Shown: positions 8,199 to 17,172, numbered from the stretch's first letter. The stretch: 41,193 nt of DNA from Candidatus Caenarcanales bacterium (GCA_030065015.1 JASJDU010000018.1:1-41193), one strand, 5' to 3'. Notes: generated from the sequence alone by a model not told the origin. Program-made: numbers and translations.

Positions 8199-8398
8199 AT
8201 TCGTACTAATTTTCCTTTCAAAAGTTCTATTAACTGCTTAATTAGTTTTAGAAGCCACACTGAACATAGCTGATAGTAGTTATCTTCGCTCCTTGAAAAA
8301 GTAAAAACAAACTATTACTCAAATCCTATGGTTTTAATGAAGAATAATCAATAATTTGTTAGTTGGACATTACTCACTTCTAAAATTTAACTTACAAA

Positions 8399-8686
8399 CT
8401 ACTCTTTCATAAAAGGTTTCAAAAGATTGTTTAGAAATTCTTCTTCTCCTACAAAGAAAACTTCTTGAACTGCCCCTCCAGAATGAGCTAAAGCTTTAAG
8501 ACCAGTTGAGGTTGGTGTAACTCTTCTTATGATCAATTGACTACTGACTTTCTTTACAGGCTTTATTTCCCCTGGAATCATAGATTTTATTTCTTGAACT
8601 TTTTGTAAAGACTCAAGAAATTCTCTAAGTCCTTGAATCATTCCATGCTCGTATTTTATTTTTCCGGCTTTTGCTCTATATTTCAT
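8399..8686 (-). CDS. DUF2103 family protein
   Basis: A 95-residue protein that resembles the small DUF2103 proteins common in cyanobacteria. The match is clearest in an IPGEIKP segment, then the strand SSQLIIRRV, and a conserved STGLKALAHSGGAVQEVFF stretch near residues 60-78. Function is unknown; the family has been labelled a possible metal-binding protein, but no clear metal site is visible here. It is the last gene of the ftsE-ftsX unit, 6 nt after ftsX, so it is probably co-transcribed with it. Confidence 0.6.
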   Translation of the reverse strand: MKYRAKAGKIKYEHGMIQGLREFLESLQKVQEIKSMIPGEIKPVKKVSSQLIIRRVTPTSTGLKALAHSGGAVQEVFFVGEEEFLNNLLKPFMKE

Positions 8687-8692
8687 TCATTT

Positions 8693-9583
8693 TTAAGCAC
8701 TTAGTCTTCTTTCGGTTGCCCAAAAGCTGCTAGAGCTGCTGAATAGAATGCCTATTATTGTTAAGATGATTAAAACTTGTGTCAGTTCTTCACCACTTGG
8801 CCAAAATAAATCTACTAAACCGAATTGTTGCATCATAATTTTTTGCCAATTGTATCTTGCAAACACATCAATTGTTATTAGCAAGCTTCCCGCAACCAAA
8901 GCGCTAACCAGCCCATATAATATTCCTTGAAGAATAAATGGACCTTTTATGAACCAATTGGTTACCCCCATAAAACGTAGTAAGTTCAATTCTTCTTTCC
9001 TGGATCTAATAACCAATTCAATCGTATTAAAGTTGATAACAAAAGTTGCGGCAGCTAGCAATCCCGAGATAAAAGTGCCCAGCAGAATCAATAAGTTTTT
9101 TACAACATTCAATTTACGTACCATTGTTGGTGCATAACTTATGTGTTCAACCTCTTTCTTCCATCCATTCACCTTGTATATCAATGGTGCAGCCTCTTGA
9201 GGTTTACTGACTCTTACTGTGAGCGTATTTGGCATACTGTTCAAAGAATCATCCAAATCAATTTGCAGCATAGACTTTGTTTGTTCCCAAGCTTCTTCTT
9301 TAGTTGTAAGTTTCATGTTTACAACCTCTTTAAACTTGTTCAGTTTACGCTTCATTGAATCAGGATCTGTTCCATCTGTTAAGTGAATAGAAAATTCCGT
9401 CTGAGAACCTAACAAGTTTGCAGCAATTTTTTTTAAGCTAACGCTGAACTCAAGCATAATGCCAAAGACAACCAGAGTAGACATCAGTATGCTTATGATG
9501 ACTATGTTTTGCCATCCGCTTCTCCACATTCCCAGACCAGCTTCTGCAAAGATTCTCACTAGCATTCTCAAGAATCTCATCAT
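8693..9583 (-). CDS. ftsX: Cell division protein FtsX
   Basis: A 296-residue membrane protein with the FtsX layout: one helix near 25-46, an extracytoplasmic domain (about 50-160), then three helices near 162-184, 216-238 and 268-288. The loop after the second helix contains the typical VIRSRKEELNLLRFMGVTNW. FtsEX couples ATP hydrolysis to activation of septal peptidoglycan hydrolases. Its ATG overlaps the ftsE stop in ATGA, so the two are translationally coupled. A second in-frame ATG directly follows the first. Confidence 0.93.
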   Translation of the reverse strand: MMRFLRMLVRIFAEAGLGMWRSGWQNIVIISILMSTLVVFGIMLEFSVSLKKIAANLLGSQTEFSIHLTDGTDPDSMKRKLNKFKEVVNMKLTTKEEAWEQTKSMLQIDLDDSLNSMPNTLTVRVSKPQEAAPLIYKVNGWKKEVEHISYAPTMVRKLNVVKNLLILLGTFISGLLAAATFVINFNTIELVIRSRKEELNLLRFMGVTNWFIKGPFILQGILYGLVSALVAGSLLITIDVFARYNWQKIMMQQFGLVDLFWPSGEELTQVLIILTIIGILFSSSSSFWATERRLSA

Positions 9584-10278
9584 AAAAGCAAGCTCCCAAA
9601 CATAGGTAAATTACTAGGTTCTGTATCCATAACTATTTGCCTATCTGCAACGGAAAGCTGGATTATCCTTTTTTTTAGTTGATGAACTCGCGGATCGTGA
9701 GTGGCTATCAACATGGTCATTTTTAGTTTTTCGTTTATCTCTTTAAATAATTGAAAAATTTTAAGAGAGTTCACCGGATCTAAATTTCCAGTTGGCTCAT
9801 CTGCTAACAAAACTGGTGGATTGATAACGATGGCTCTTGCAATACCAACCCTTTGACGTTCACCACCCGAAAGATGTTGAGGCATTTCTTTGGATCTATC
9901 CAATAGTCCAACTACATTTAAGGCACCTTCGACCCGATATCGAATTTCTTTTTCACTCGCACCTTGGGCTCTCAATATGTATGCAACATTATCAAAAACA
10001 TTTAAATGGTTTAATAACCTATAATCCTGAAAAATTAATCCTATTCTTCTTCTAAGCTGTGAATAATCAGCAAGTCTGCTTATATCTACTCTGCCTATTA
10101 GAACTCTTCCACTGGAGAACTGCTCTGCTTTGTATAAAATTTTTAAAAGAGTGGACTTACCTGCACCACTTTCACCAATTAGGAAAACCATTTGTCCCAT
10201 TGGTATATGCAGGCTAACGTCTTTCAATGCGACTTGGCCATTATCATATTCTTTACAAACCCGGTAAAGCTCTATCAT
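9580..10278 (-). CDS. ftsE: Cell division ATP-binding protein FtsE
   Basis: A 232-residue ABC ATPase. Walker A GESGAGKST is at 35-43, the Q-loop Gln is 84, the signature LSGGE at 136-140, Walker B ending at Glu161 in LLADEPTGNLD, and the switch His at 194. The DEPTGNLDP form and adjacency to ftsX identify FtsE. It lies 78 nt after rplW on the same strand with no terminator visible between, so transcription may run on from the ribosomal-protein genes. Confidence 0.95.
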   Translation of the reverse strand: MIELYRVCKEYDNGQVALKDVSLHIPMGQMVFLIGESGAGKSTLLKILYKAEQFSSGRVLIGRVDISRLADYSQLRRRIGLIFQDYRLLNHLNVFDNVAYILRAQGASEKEIRYRVEGALNVVGLLDRSKEMPQHLSGGERQRVGIARAIVINPPVLLADEPTGNLDPVNSLKIFQLFKEINEKLKMTMLIATHDPRVHQLKKRIIQLSVADRQIVMDTEPSNLPMFGSLLL

Positions 10279-10356
10279 ATAGAGGATATATTAAAACATT
10301 CTATTTGACTTTGAATGATTATTACATAAACAAGACAAACTTAATACCTGATGTTA

Positions 10357-10659
10357 CTAAGCTTCTAACTTAGGAAAAATATCTAATTCAGTGTCAGAGT
10401 ATATATAAGCTTTCTTACCATCGGCTCTTTGAGAATAACCCTTTTTGCTTCTTTTCTTCTTTGTACGATCAGCTACTGTGTTCACTCTTAACACTTTTGC
10501 GTTGAATAGCTTTTCGAATTCTTCAGCAATTTGATACTTGTTTGAAAGCCTAGACACATAAAAGCAATAACACTTATTTTGAGCAGCTTGAGTTGTTTTG
10601 TATGTGATTACTGGTTTTAAAATAACTCTGTTTTGATTTTCTGAAGCGGCTTTAGACAT
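10357..10659 (-). CDS. rplW: 50S ribosomal protein L23
   Basis: A 100-residue protein with the L23 features: an N-terminal VILKPVITYKT, a YQIAEEFEKLFNAKVLRVNT helix-strand unit and the basic loop KKKRSKKGYSQRADGKKAYI. It binds 23S rRNA near the peptide exit tunnel. It lies 4 nt after rplD. It is the last gene of the cluster here: rplB does not follow. Confidence 0.93.
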   Translation of the reverse strand: MSKAASENQNRVILKPVITYKTTQAAQNKCYCFYVSRLSNKYQIAEEFEKLFNAKVLRVNTVADRTKKKRSKKGYSQRADGKKAYIYSDTELDIFPKLEA

Positions 10660-10663
10660 AGTT

Positions 10664-11365
10664 TTATATACCTTCCTTTTCTGAATTAGACGCTACTAAA
10701 TTAGATTCTTCACCTTTCATTCCTTTTCTAAGCTTTCTTGTGAGAAGCCAAGATTCTATTTCCCTCAATGTTTCTTGATCTACGAATGTAACTTCTGAAT
10801 TGAATAAATCGTGAGGATTAAGATTTTGCCAATGTAATACTTTACACTTGGGAATATTAGAAAAGCTCTTTGATATGAACGAAGATGTATCTTTTGAACC
10901 ATCAACTAACAATAAAATCTTTTTACCTTCCACTTTAAAAGGTTCCAAAAAAGACAAGGCATCTTTAGTTTTTGGTAACTTAATTTCTGGAGATTTGTCA
11001 AGAATTATTATTTCCTCTTTTTTGAGAGAGAGCGCTGAACATAAAGCCTTAAGACGTGCTCTTTTAGGCATTTTGTTTTTTATTAAATGGTAGCGTGGCC
11101 CAAAAATAACTCCACCACCCCTAAATAAAGGAGATCTAGAAGAACCAGCTCTTGCTCTACCAGTTCCTTTTTGCCTCCATGGCTTAGCACCACCACCTCT
11201 AACTTCAGTTCTGGTTTTCGTTGATGCCAATCTGGCTTTTCTTTTGTGCTGTAAGAGTAATAACTCATGAACCAAGTGAGGACTTGGTTCTTCCAAGAAG
11301 ACATCGTCAGATAAATCAATATCTCCTACTTTTTTATTTTGTTTATTGATTAATTCAAGTTTCAT
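10664..11365 (-). CDS. rplD: 50S ribosomal protein L4
   Basis: A 233-residue L4. The tunnel loop is well conserved (TRTEVRGGGAKPWRQKGTGR, about 52-71, then RSPLFRGGG). It is somewhat longer than the usual 205-residue form because of a charged C-terminal tail after the last helix. In some bacteria L4 represses its own S10 operon; no such leader structure is recognised here. It lies between rplC (19 nt) and rplW (4 nt). Confidence 0.95.
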   Translation of the reverse strand: MKLELINKQNKKVGDIDLSDDVFLEEPSPHLVHELLLLQHKRKARLASTKTRTEVRGGGAKPWRQKGTGRARAGSSRSPLFRGGGVIFGPRYHLIKNKMPKRARLKALCSALSLKKEEIIILDKSPEIKLPKTKDALSFLEPFKVEGKKILLLVDGSKDTSSFISKSFSNIPKCKVLHWQNLNPHDLFNSEVTFVDQETLREIESWLLTRKLRKGMKGEESNLVASNSEKEGI

Positions 11366-11384
11366 AATTTTTCTCCAACTTTAA

Positions 11385-12071
11385 TTAAGCAGCCTTTCTT
11401 TTGCCGATTAAAAGCGCATTTCTGTTCCATTCACCCTTTTTATTGCTTGGTTTAACACTAACAATGGCTCCTTTATGTCCTGGTACAGCACCTTTAATTA
11501 ATAAAGCTTTCTGTTCTGGAACGTATTTAACTAAGGTCAATTTTGAAATTGTAATATCTTCATTATCTCTTCCAGCCATTTTTAGACCCTTAAACACACG
11601 GCCTGGTGTTGTTCCCGGCCCTGCAGAACCTATTTGTCTGTGGTGTTTTGTACCGTGTGTCATCAATCTTCTGTGTTGATTCCATCTCTTAATACGTCCA
11701 GATGTTCCTCTTCCAATAGGTCTACCCGTAACATCAACTAGACAACCGTTATCCCCCAAAACTTCAGCTGGGTTGAGCTCTTTACCAAGTTCGTATTTTT
11801 CCACCTCTTCTCCCGAAACTCTAAATTCTTTCAGGATTCTGAAAAGTGGTAAATTGTTCTTTTTGAGATTTCCTAATTCTGGTTTTGATAACTTTTCTTC
11901 TTTAGAAGCTTCATTTGCACCAATTTGGATTGCTGTGTAACCAGTTTTCTCTTTGGTCTTTTTCTCTGTAACTACGTTTTCGAGTAGTTCAAGAATGGTT
12001 ACAGGAATTGCATCACCGTTTTCATCAAAGATTTGAGTCATTCCGACTTTTTTTGCCAATAGTCCTAGCAT
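11385..12071 (-). CDS. rplC: 50S ribosomal protein L3
   Basis: A 228-residue L3. It starts MLGLLAKKVGMTQIF and has the conserved central region with GPGTTPGRVFKGLKMAGR that reaches towards the peptidyl transferase centre. Its ATG overlaps the rpsJ stop by one base (TAATG), so translation is probably coupled. Confidence 0.96.
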   Translation of the reverse strand: MLGLLAKKVGMTQIFDENGDAIPVTILELLENVVTEKKTKEKTGYTAIQIGANEASKEEKLSKPELGNLKKNNLPLFRILKEFRVSGEEVEKYELGKELNPAEVLGDNGCLVDVTGRPIGRGTSGRIKRWNQHRRLMTHGTKHHRQIGSAGPGTTPGRVFKGLKMAGRDNEDITISKLTLVKYVPEQKALLIKGAVPGHKGAIVSVKPSNKKGEWNRNALLIGKRKAA

Positions 12072-12442
12072 TAATTCTTCGCCTCCAATACTTGAACTTT
12101 AACACCTACTCCGGAGGGGAGATCCATTTTTTGTAATGCCACCATAGTTTCGTCTAGTGGATTAATTATTTCAATGAGTCTGTTATGTACTCTTATTTCA
12201 AAATGTTCCCCTGAACGCTTATCAACGTGGGTGGAACTATTAACACAGTATCTTCTTCTTTTTGTAGGGAGTGGAATAGGACCACTTATTTCAGCACCCG
12301 TTTTTTCAATGATTTCTGCGAGACCTTTTGTAACAGAGTCAATTTGCCTTGCATCAAAGCTCTTCAGCCTAATTCTTACCTTACTTGAGGATGAAATTCC
12401 AGAGGAAGATGCTGAATTCTTCTTGGTTTTTGTTTTCGACAT
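12071..12442 (-). CDS. rpsJ: 30S ribosomal protein S10
   Basis: A 123-residue S10. The core (KVRIRLKSFDARQID through VGVKVQVLEAKN) is standard, including PLPTKRRRYCVNSSTHVDK. Bacterial S10 is usually 100-106 residues; this one has about 20 extra N-terminal residues rich in Lys and Ser (MSKTKTKKNSASSSGISSSS). There is no Met between the two, so the extension is likely real unless a non-ATG start is used. It heads the rpsJ-rplC-rplD-rplW unit, after a terminator and its own promoter. Confidence 0.95.
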   Translation of the reverse strand: MSKTKTKKNSASSSGISSSSKVRIRLKSFDARQIDSVTKGLAEIIEKTGAEISGPIPLPTKRRRYCVNSSTHVDKRSGEHFEIRVHNRLIEIINPLDETMVALQKMDLPSGVGVKVQVLEAKN

Positions 12443-12478
12443 TTCTTAAATTAACAATATACAGATTTCAAGCATTAG

Positions 12479-12484
12479 ATTATA
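12479..12484 (-). promoter_or_regulatory. -10 box of the rpsJ promoter
   Basis: On the minus strand a perfect TATAAT lies 36 nt before the rpsJ ATG, in the 224-nt gap after the tuf terminator. No good -35 is visible at 16-18 nt. Given that tuf is terminated, rpsJ needs its own promoter, which fits. Confidence 0.5.
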
Positions 12485-12602
12485 ACGTATGTTCCGGTTA
12501 GAATGTGGAAAATCGCATTATCTAATTAAGTTTCTGCTGAGTTTGTAAATATTTGAGCGTTTAAACAGTAACACGTATTTGTGGCTCTTTCGATGGCAAT
12601 AA

Positions 12603-12630
12603 AAAAGGAGTGAAATATTCCACTCCTTTT
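12603..12630 (-). terminator. Rho-independent terminator of tuf
   Basis: AAAAGGAGTG and CACTCCTTTT form a 10-bp stem with an 8-nt loop, and on the minus strand the second arm runs into TTTTTT. It lies 36 nt after the tuf stop and separates tuf from rpsJ. Confidence 0.88.
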
Positions 12631-12666
12631 AAAAATATAAAATATTAATATGTTTGAAATTATTGA

Positions 12667-13902
12667 TTACTCAACAATTTCAGTTACAACTCCGGCTCCA
12701 ACGGTTCTTCCACCTTCACGAACAGAGAACTTCATTCCTACCTCTACTGCGATTGGGTTAATTAGCTCAATATCCATTTTTACACGGTCACCTGGCATAA
12801 CCATTTCGATAGATTGCCCATCATCACTGGTGAATGCAGCAATAGTTCCAGTTACGTCAGTTGTACGTACATAGAATTGAGGACGATATTTAGGGAAAAA
12901 TGGAGTATGACGTCCACCTTCTTCTTTTGTTAAAACATAAACCTCAGCTTTGAATTTTGTATGAGGAGTTATGCTTCCTGGCTTAACTAATACTTGACCT
13001 CTTTCGATTTCCTCTCTCGAAATACCACGCATTAGTAATCCAACGTTGTCTCCAGCTCTACCTTCGTCTAGTGTTTTGCGGAACATTTCAACCCCAGTAA
13101 CAACAACTTTTTTAGTTTCTGGGTGAATACCTACCAGCTCAACTTCGTCACCGGTTCTAACAATACCTCTTTCAATTCTTCCGGTAGCTACAGTTCCACG
13201 TCCTGTGATTGAGAAAACGTCTTCAACAGCCATCAACATAGGCTTGTCTATATCACGTTCTGGAGTTGGAATGCTTTGATCAACTGCTTCCATTAACTCA
13301 AGAATTTTATCAACCCATTTGTCATCACCTTTTTTAATTGATGGGCTTTCCATTACTTTATCTAAAGCGCATTTAGCAGAACCAGTAATAATTGGAATAT
13401 TGTCACCATCAAAGCCGTACTTACTTAAAAGTTCACGTGTATCCAATTCAACCAATTCAAGAAGCTCTTCATCCATACTAGGATCGTCAGTTTTGTTCAA
13501 GAAAACAACTAAGTTTGGAACACCTACTTGTCTTGCTAAAAGAATATGTTCTCTAGTTTGAGCCATGGGACCGTCAGTAGCAGCAATAACGAGAATAGCA
13601 CCATCCATTTGAGCGGCACCTGTAATCATGTTTTTTACATAGTCAGCGTGGCCTGGGCAGTCTACGTGAGCATAGTGTCTGTTATCTGTTTCATATTCAA
13701 CGTGAGCTGTATTAATGGTAATACCACGAGCTTTTTCTTCTGGTGCTGAATCGATGTCTTCATACTTTTTAGCTTCTGAGCCACCAGCAGCAGCGAGAGT
13801 ACATGTAATAGCTGCAGTTAAAGTGGTTTTACCATGGTCGACGTGACCGATAGTTCCAATATTTACGTGGGGCTTATTACGCTCAAATTTTTGGCGAGCC
13901 AT
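12667..13902 (-). CDS. tuf: Translation elongation factor EF-Tu
   Basis: A 411-residue EF-Tu that delivers aminoacyl-tRNA to the ribosome. G1 is GHVDHGKT at 19-26, followed by the RGITI switch, DCPGH and NKTD. It is longer than the 394-residue E. coli form because of an insert after ITGSAK (residues about 180-200); this size and the overall sequence are closest to cyanobacterial EF-Tu as I know it. A clear AGGA Shine-Dalgarno lies 7 nt before the ATG. It has its own promoter and terminator. The usual upstream genes rpsL, rpsG and fusA are absent. Confidence 0.98.
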   Translation of the reverse strand: MARQKFERNKPHVNIGTIGHVDHGKTTLTAAITCTLAAAGGSEAKKYEDIDSAPEEKARGITINTAHVEYETDNRHYAHVDCPGHADYVKNMITGAAQMDGAILVIAATDGPMAQTREHILLARQVGVPNLVVFLNKTDDPSMDEELLELVELDTRELLSKYGFDGDNIPIITGSAKCALDKVMESPSIKKGDDKWVDKILELMEAVDQSIPTPERDIDKPMLMAVEDVFSITGRGTVATGRIERGIVRTGDEVELVGIHPETKKVVVTGVEMFRKTLDEGRAGDNVGLLMRGISREEIERGQVLVKPGSITPHTKFKAEVYVLTKEEGGRHTPFFPKYRPQFYVRTTDVTGTIAAFTSDDGQSIEMVMPGDRVKMDIELINPIAVEVGMKFSVREGGRTVGAGVVTEIVE

Positions 13903-13960
13903 TATTAAATCCTTTCCTCAGACTTTTAACTTTAAAATCCAAAAACAACACAATTGTCTT

Positions 13961-13988
13961 ATTGTAATTGATTTTGATACTTAGTCAA
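13961..13988 (-). promoter_or_regulatory. tuf promoter
   Basis: On the minus strand TTGACT (13983-13988) and TACAAT (13961-13966) are separated by 16 nt, giving a sigma-70-type promoter 58 nt before the tuf start codon. It lies in the gap behind the holin-like gene. Confidence 0.75.
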
Positions 13989-14069
13989 TAGATTTATAAA
14001 AAAGGAATTCAGATTATTTATAAATAAAAATAGCTACAAAATATATTGCGAACTAATTCAACTTATTCT

Positions 14070-14444
14070 TCAGAAGGAGATGGGGACATACTGTTGAATC
14101 AAAGAGGTAACTAAAGTGAAAACTAAAGACGCCAAAAGAGCGAACCAAAAATTTTGAACATAAAGTCCGTCTAAAAATTTATCAACAATCATTATTAGAA
14201 CAGCATTAAATAAAACTAAAAATACTCCCTGGCTTACGATCCTATTGATTTCTTCCAAACCAAAGTAGTTAAATGCATAAGTTATAAGCGTATTTAAAAT
14301 TGCATAGGTAACAACTACAAAAATAGAAGACTTGAAGTCTTTCAGTTTAATTCCAGGAAGAACCTTAACGATTAAAAACACAACGATTGAGTTAATTAAA
14401 AGACTGATTATAATTTTAATAATCTCATCTTGAGATAAATCCAT
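14070..14444 (-). CDS. Phage holin family / 4-TM membrane protein
   Basis: A 124-residue integral membrane protein with four hydrophobic segments (about 7-28, 37-60, 70-90, 98-120). The first is followed by a VLPGIKLKDF turn, which is the hallmark of the 'phage holin family 4' group (a widespread chromosomal 4-TM family). Despite the name, nothing phage-like surrounds it, so it is a housekeeping membrane protein of unknown role, not evidence of a prophage. Confidence 0.72.
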   Translation of the reverse strand: MDLSQDEIIKIIISLLINSIVVFLIVKVLPGIKLKDFKSSIFVVVTYAILNTLITYAFNYFGLEEINRIVSQGVFLVLFNAVLIMIVDKFLDGLYVQNFWFALLASLVFTLVTSLIQQYVPISF

Positions 14445-14613
14445 TGAAATTGATAGTAAGGTTAACTTTATTTTCTTTTTAATTTACCATCCAAAGATGT
14501 TGTGTACTTAAATATAAAAATCTAATTAAAAAGAAAATACTAATTTGGGGCAAAGTTTTTCCTCATTGGATAATTCTGTAAATTCAAGGCTTATTTCATA
14601 TTTCTTAACTTTC

Positions 14614-14624
14614 TTAACCCAGGG
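14614..14624 (+). promoter_or_regulatory. TTAACCCAGGG motif upstream of the 14693 gene
   Basis: An 11-nt motif 68 nt before the start codon. The same 11 bases occur on the minus strand at 17146-17156, 61 nt before another gene of unknown function, and in both cases are followed by an A/T triplet and ACAC. This suggests a shared regulator or sigma factor. Confidence 0.35.
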
Positions 14625-14692
14625 TTTACACTAATTCATTAAAGTGCCTTTAGGGATTATAGAAATGTTTTGATTGAGGCATTGTTGGGGAG

Positions 14693-15748
14693 ATGAATAA
14701 CTATAAATATGTTGATTTAGCTCATAAAGCTATAAATAATTTATTTAAAAATGCAAAACAACGAAAAGAATCTAACCCAGCAAGAAAGAATGCTTATGAT
14801 GATTTGAAAGTTCTCAATAAGCTAACAGAAATCAAAGCAACGAAATATGATGTTTCTCACTTCCGCGTATATAAGATTGACTTAGATCCTTCTACCAAAG
14901 GAGATGAATTTTATGTGGAAAAAAAGATTCTCATTAACTGGTTTCAAAAAAATTTACCGAACTCAAGAACCTTTAATGAGGAAATATTTAATGCTCAGGG
15001 TTCTTCAGTAGGACAGTCAGATAAAACCCAGTTTAGTCAAGACCCAGTGAAGAGTTTTCTCAGTCAAGCAATAAGGTTTGATGACTCTATTTTGAGAGGA
15101 AATAATTGGACATATTCTATAGCAAGTACTCCAGCTAAGTTCCAAAATAAAGCTGCTAAAACTATTGAAAGAGAAGCTAATAAGTATCCTCTTAATATTC
15201 TTCAGGAAAACTTAAGCACAATTTCAATATTTCAAAAAATCAGATTTCCAATTAACGGCAAAGGGTACGAATATGCAGGAACATACAACGGGAAAAATCT
15301 GATTTTAAAAAATGATTATGAACTAGCTAAAACTTTTCATCATGAGTTTTCATCAGTTTTGATGCAACAATACCCCCGCGAAACTAAGATGTTAAAAGAA
15401 GAGTTTTATAGTTTGTCTCCTCAGTATACTTTTGGAGGTCCTTATGGAGGGGTAAAGTTTTTAGCAAAATATGAAGAAGGACAAATAAAGTTTGATGCTT
15501 ATACACAAACCTTATTCAGCAAGGGCTTTGTTAATTCTTATGGAACTTCTACTTTTGAGGAGGATGTGAACACTTTGTCTGAAGATCTTTTTGCAGGGGA
15601 GAAAAGACTTTGGGAAGCTTATAACAAGTTGGAAAACAATAAAGTTAAATATCCATTATTAAGAGCAAAAATAGACTCATTAATTGCATTTTATAATAGG
15701 ATTGATTCGCAATTCACAAAAGCTTATTTCCAGAGTTTTGTTAGTTAA
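14693..15748 (+). CDS. Possible zinc metallopeptidase-like protein, unknown function
   Basis: A 351-residue protein without signal peptide. The middle contains KTFHHEFSSVLMQQYP with His216-His217-Glu218, which resembles the HExxH helix of gluzincin peptidases except that the second His is replaced by Ser. About 70 residues later SYGTSTFEEDVNTLSEDLF has the acidic pattern seen where these families place the third ligand. So it may be a degenerate or variant metallopeptidase. The N-terminal 130 residues (Lys/Asn/Gln-rich) have no match I recognise. The CDP-alcohol phosphatidyltransferase gene follows after 50 nt on the same strand. Confidence 0.4.
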   Translation: MNNYKYVDLAHKAINNLFKNAKQRKESNPARKNAYDDLKVLNKLTEIKATKYDVSHFRVYKIDLDPSTKGDEFYVEKKILINWFQKNLPNSRTFNEEIFNAQGSSVGQSDKTQFSQDPVKSFLSQAIRFDDSILRGNNWTYSIASTPAKFQNKAAKTIEREANKYPLNILQENLSTISIFQKIRFPINGKGYEYAGTYNGKNLILKNDYELAKTFHHEFSSVLMQQYPRETKMLKEEFYSLSPQYTFGGPYGGVKFLAKYEEGQIKFDAYTQTLFSKGFVNSYGTSTFEEDVNTLSEDLFAGEKRLWEAYNKLENNKVKYPLLRAKIDSLIAFYNRIDSQFTKAYFQSFVS

Positions 15749-15798
15749 AATCCTTGACTGATACTGATTTACACAAATAAACAAAGATATAGAGACTA

Positions 15799-16437
15799 AT
15801 GCTGGATGATAAATTCAGGCCTTTACTTCCTAAATTTACAGGGCCATTAATCAAATTATTAATTAAATTAAAAGTCACACCTAATCAGGTTACAGTTTTA
15901 GGCTTTTTGCTTGCTTGCATTGCATCTTTCTTAATTGGCAAAGATTTAATGCTTTTTGGGCTTATTGTTTGGTGGATTAGTCGACTGGCGGACGGTTTGG
16001 ATGGAATGTTAGCCCGAGAAACTAATCAAAAGTCATTTTTTGGTGGATACCTCGATATACTGCTGGATATGGCAAGCTACTCAATTATGATTATTGGTTT
16101 TGCTTCTCATTACAAGGATATTGCTTATGTTTGGAATTGGATTTTGTTAGGTTATGTTCTTTGTATAACGAGTGTTCTTGCTTTATCTTCGATTATTGAA
16201 GGTTTTAAGAATAGTACTCAGAATAATGAGTTGCAAAAAATAATGCTTTCCAATAATAGAACAATACAATTCACAGTCGGTCTGGCTGAAGCAACTGAGA
16301 CTAACATTATGTACACCTGCTTTACTTTATTTCCCTCTTACGTCTTGCCTTTAGTTTATGTTTGGTTGTTTATGCTTATATTTACTGTTTTGCAAAGAAC
16401 ATTTTTGGCCTGGAAACTGCTTAGAATTCAAACATGA
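15799..16437 (+). CDS. CDP-alcohol phosphatidyltransferase family protein
   Basis: A 212-residue membrane enzyme with a perfect family motif DxxDGxxARx8GxxxDxxxD: Asp65, Asp68-Gly69, Ala72-Arg73, Gly82, Asp86 and Asp90. Several hydrophobic helices surround it. Such enzymes use a CDP-activated lipid and an alcohol to make phospholipids (for example phosphatidylglycerol phosphate, phosphatidylserine or phosphatidylinositol phosphate). The alcohol cannot be told from the sequence. It is probably co-transcribed with the gene at 14693. Confidence 0.87.
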   Translation: MLDDKFRPLLPKFTGPLIKLLIKLKVTPNQVTVLGFLLACIASFLIGKDLMLFGLIVWWISRLADGLDGMLARETNQKSFFGGYLDILLDMASYSIMIIGFASHYKDIAYVWNWILLGYVLCITSVLALSSIIEGFKNSTQNNELQKIMLSNNRTIQFTVGLAEATETNIMYTCFTLFPSYVLPLVYVWLFMLIFTVLQRTFLAWKLLRIQT

Positions 16438-16616
16438 GAGGGAATCTCTATATTTAATCTATTCAGAAAGTTAAGACTAAATATGATGGTGAATAATGAT
16501 TTTTGTGTTAACGCATTGTGGAAATATTAAGAAGTGTTAATTTTATTCACTCTACAAGATGCAAAAAATATTGATTTATTTTTGCTTTGTTTAGTAATTA
16601 TTTAGGTCATGAATCC

Positions 16617-17084
16617 TTATTTAGCAAGATTTTCACGGGAATCCATAATAGAGGGATCTCCTTTATGAAAAGTTTCGCGACTTACTAAATTGCCATTCTG
16701 GCTAAAAGTAACAGTTGAGTCATATTCATGACTTCTTACGAAATCTATACTGTCTTGATTTTGAAGTTTCCCGCCTCCAGCATAGGCATTAGCAAAATCT
16801 CTAGCAATGTTATGAAGATCTTTCATTCCTCTGCTACCAAAAGTTGATATATTACTTGCATCAAGAGATCTATCCCTGAATTCAACTCTGTCAAACTTGT
16901 TTGAGCCTTGTATATCAGCTGAAACATTGTACATTTGAGGGTGATTTTTAGGATCACTCTCAGGGTTGTATCTTGTTACTTCTGGAAAAAACACTGTTAG
17001 TCTCTGCTTATTTTGCTTTGCATTATTTTTTACAAGATTATTTTGTGTTTGATTTAGGCTTGTTTGCATTCCAAGTTCGCTCAT
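16617..17084 (-). CDS. Hypothetical protein, Asn/Gln-rich
   Basis: A 155-residue hydrophilic protein with no signal peptide or membrane segment. The first 27 residues are Gln/Asn/Lys-rich; the rest is a mixed alpha/beta-like sequence (DRVEFRDRSLDASNISTFG, then a helix with ARDFANAY). No family recognised. Its upstream region carries the same TTAACCCAGGG motif as the gene at 14693. Confidence 0.65.
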   Translation of the reverse strand: MSELGMQTSLNQTQNNLVKNNAKQNKQRLTVFFPEVTRYNPESDPKNHPQMYNVSADIQGSNKFDRVEFRDRSLDASNISTFGSRGMKDLHNIARDFANAYAGGGKLQNQDSIDFVRSHEYDSTVTFSQNGNLVSRETFHKGDPSIMDSRENLAK

Positions 17085-17145
17085 TGTAGATTGTCTCCTG
17101 TCCTTAGCAGTTGATTGTTTCTTTAATCTACAAGACAGGTGTTAT

Positions 17146-17156
17146 CCCTGGGTTAA
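17146..17156 (-). promoter_or_regulatory. TTAACCCAGGG motif upstream of the 17084 gene
   Basis: Second copy of the 11-nt motif, on the minus strand, 61 nt before the start codon. It is followed by ATAACACC, against TTTACACT in the first copy. Confidence 0.35.
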
Positions 17157-17172
17157 AAATGCTATCAATTTG

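Noticed and set aside
14070-14444. Prophage remnant because of a holin-family gene
   Set aside because: The family is a common chromosomal 4-TM family and no other phage gene, integrase or attachment site is present.
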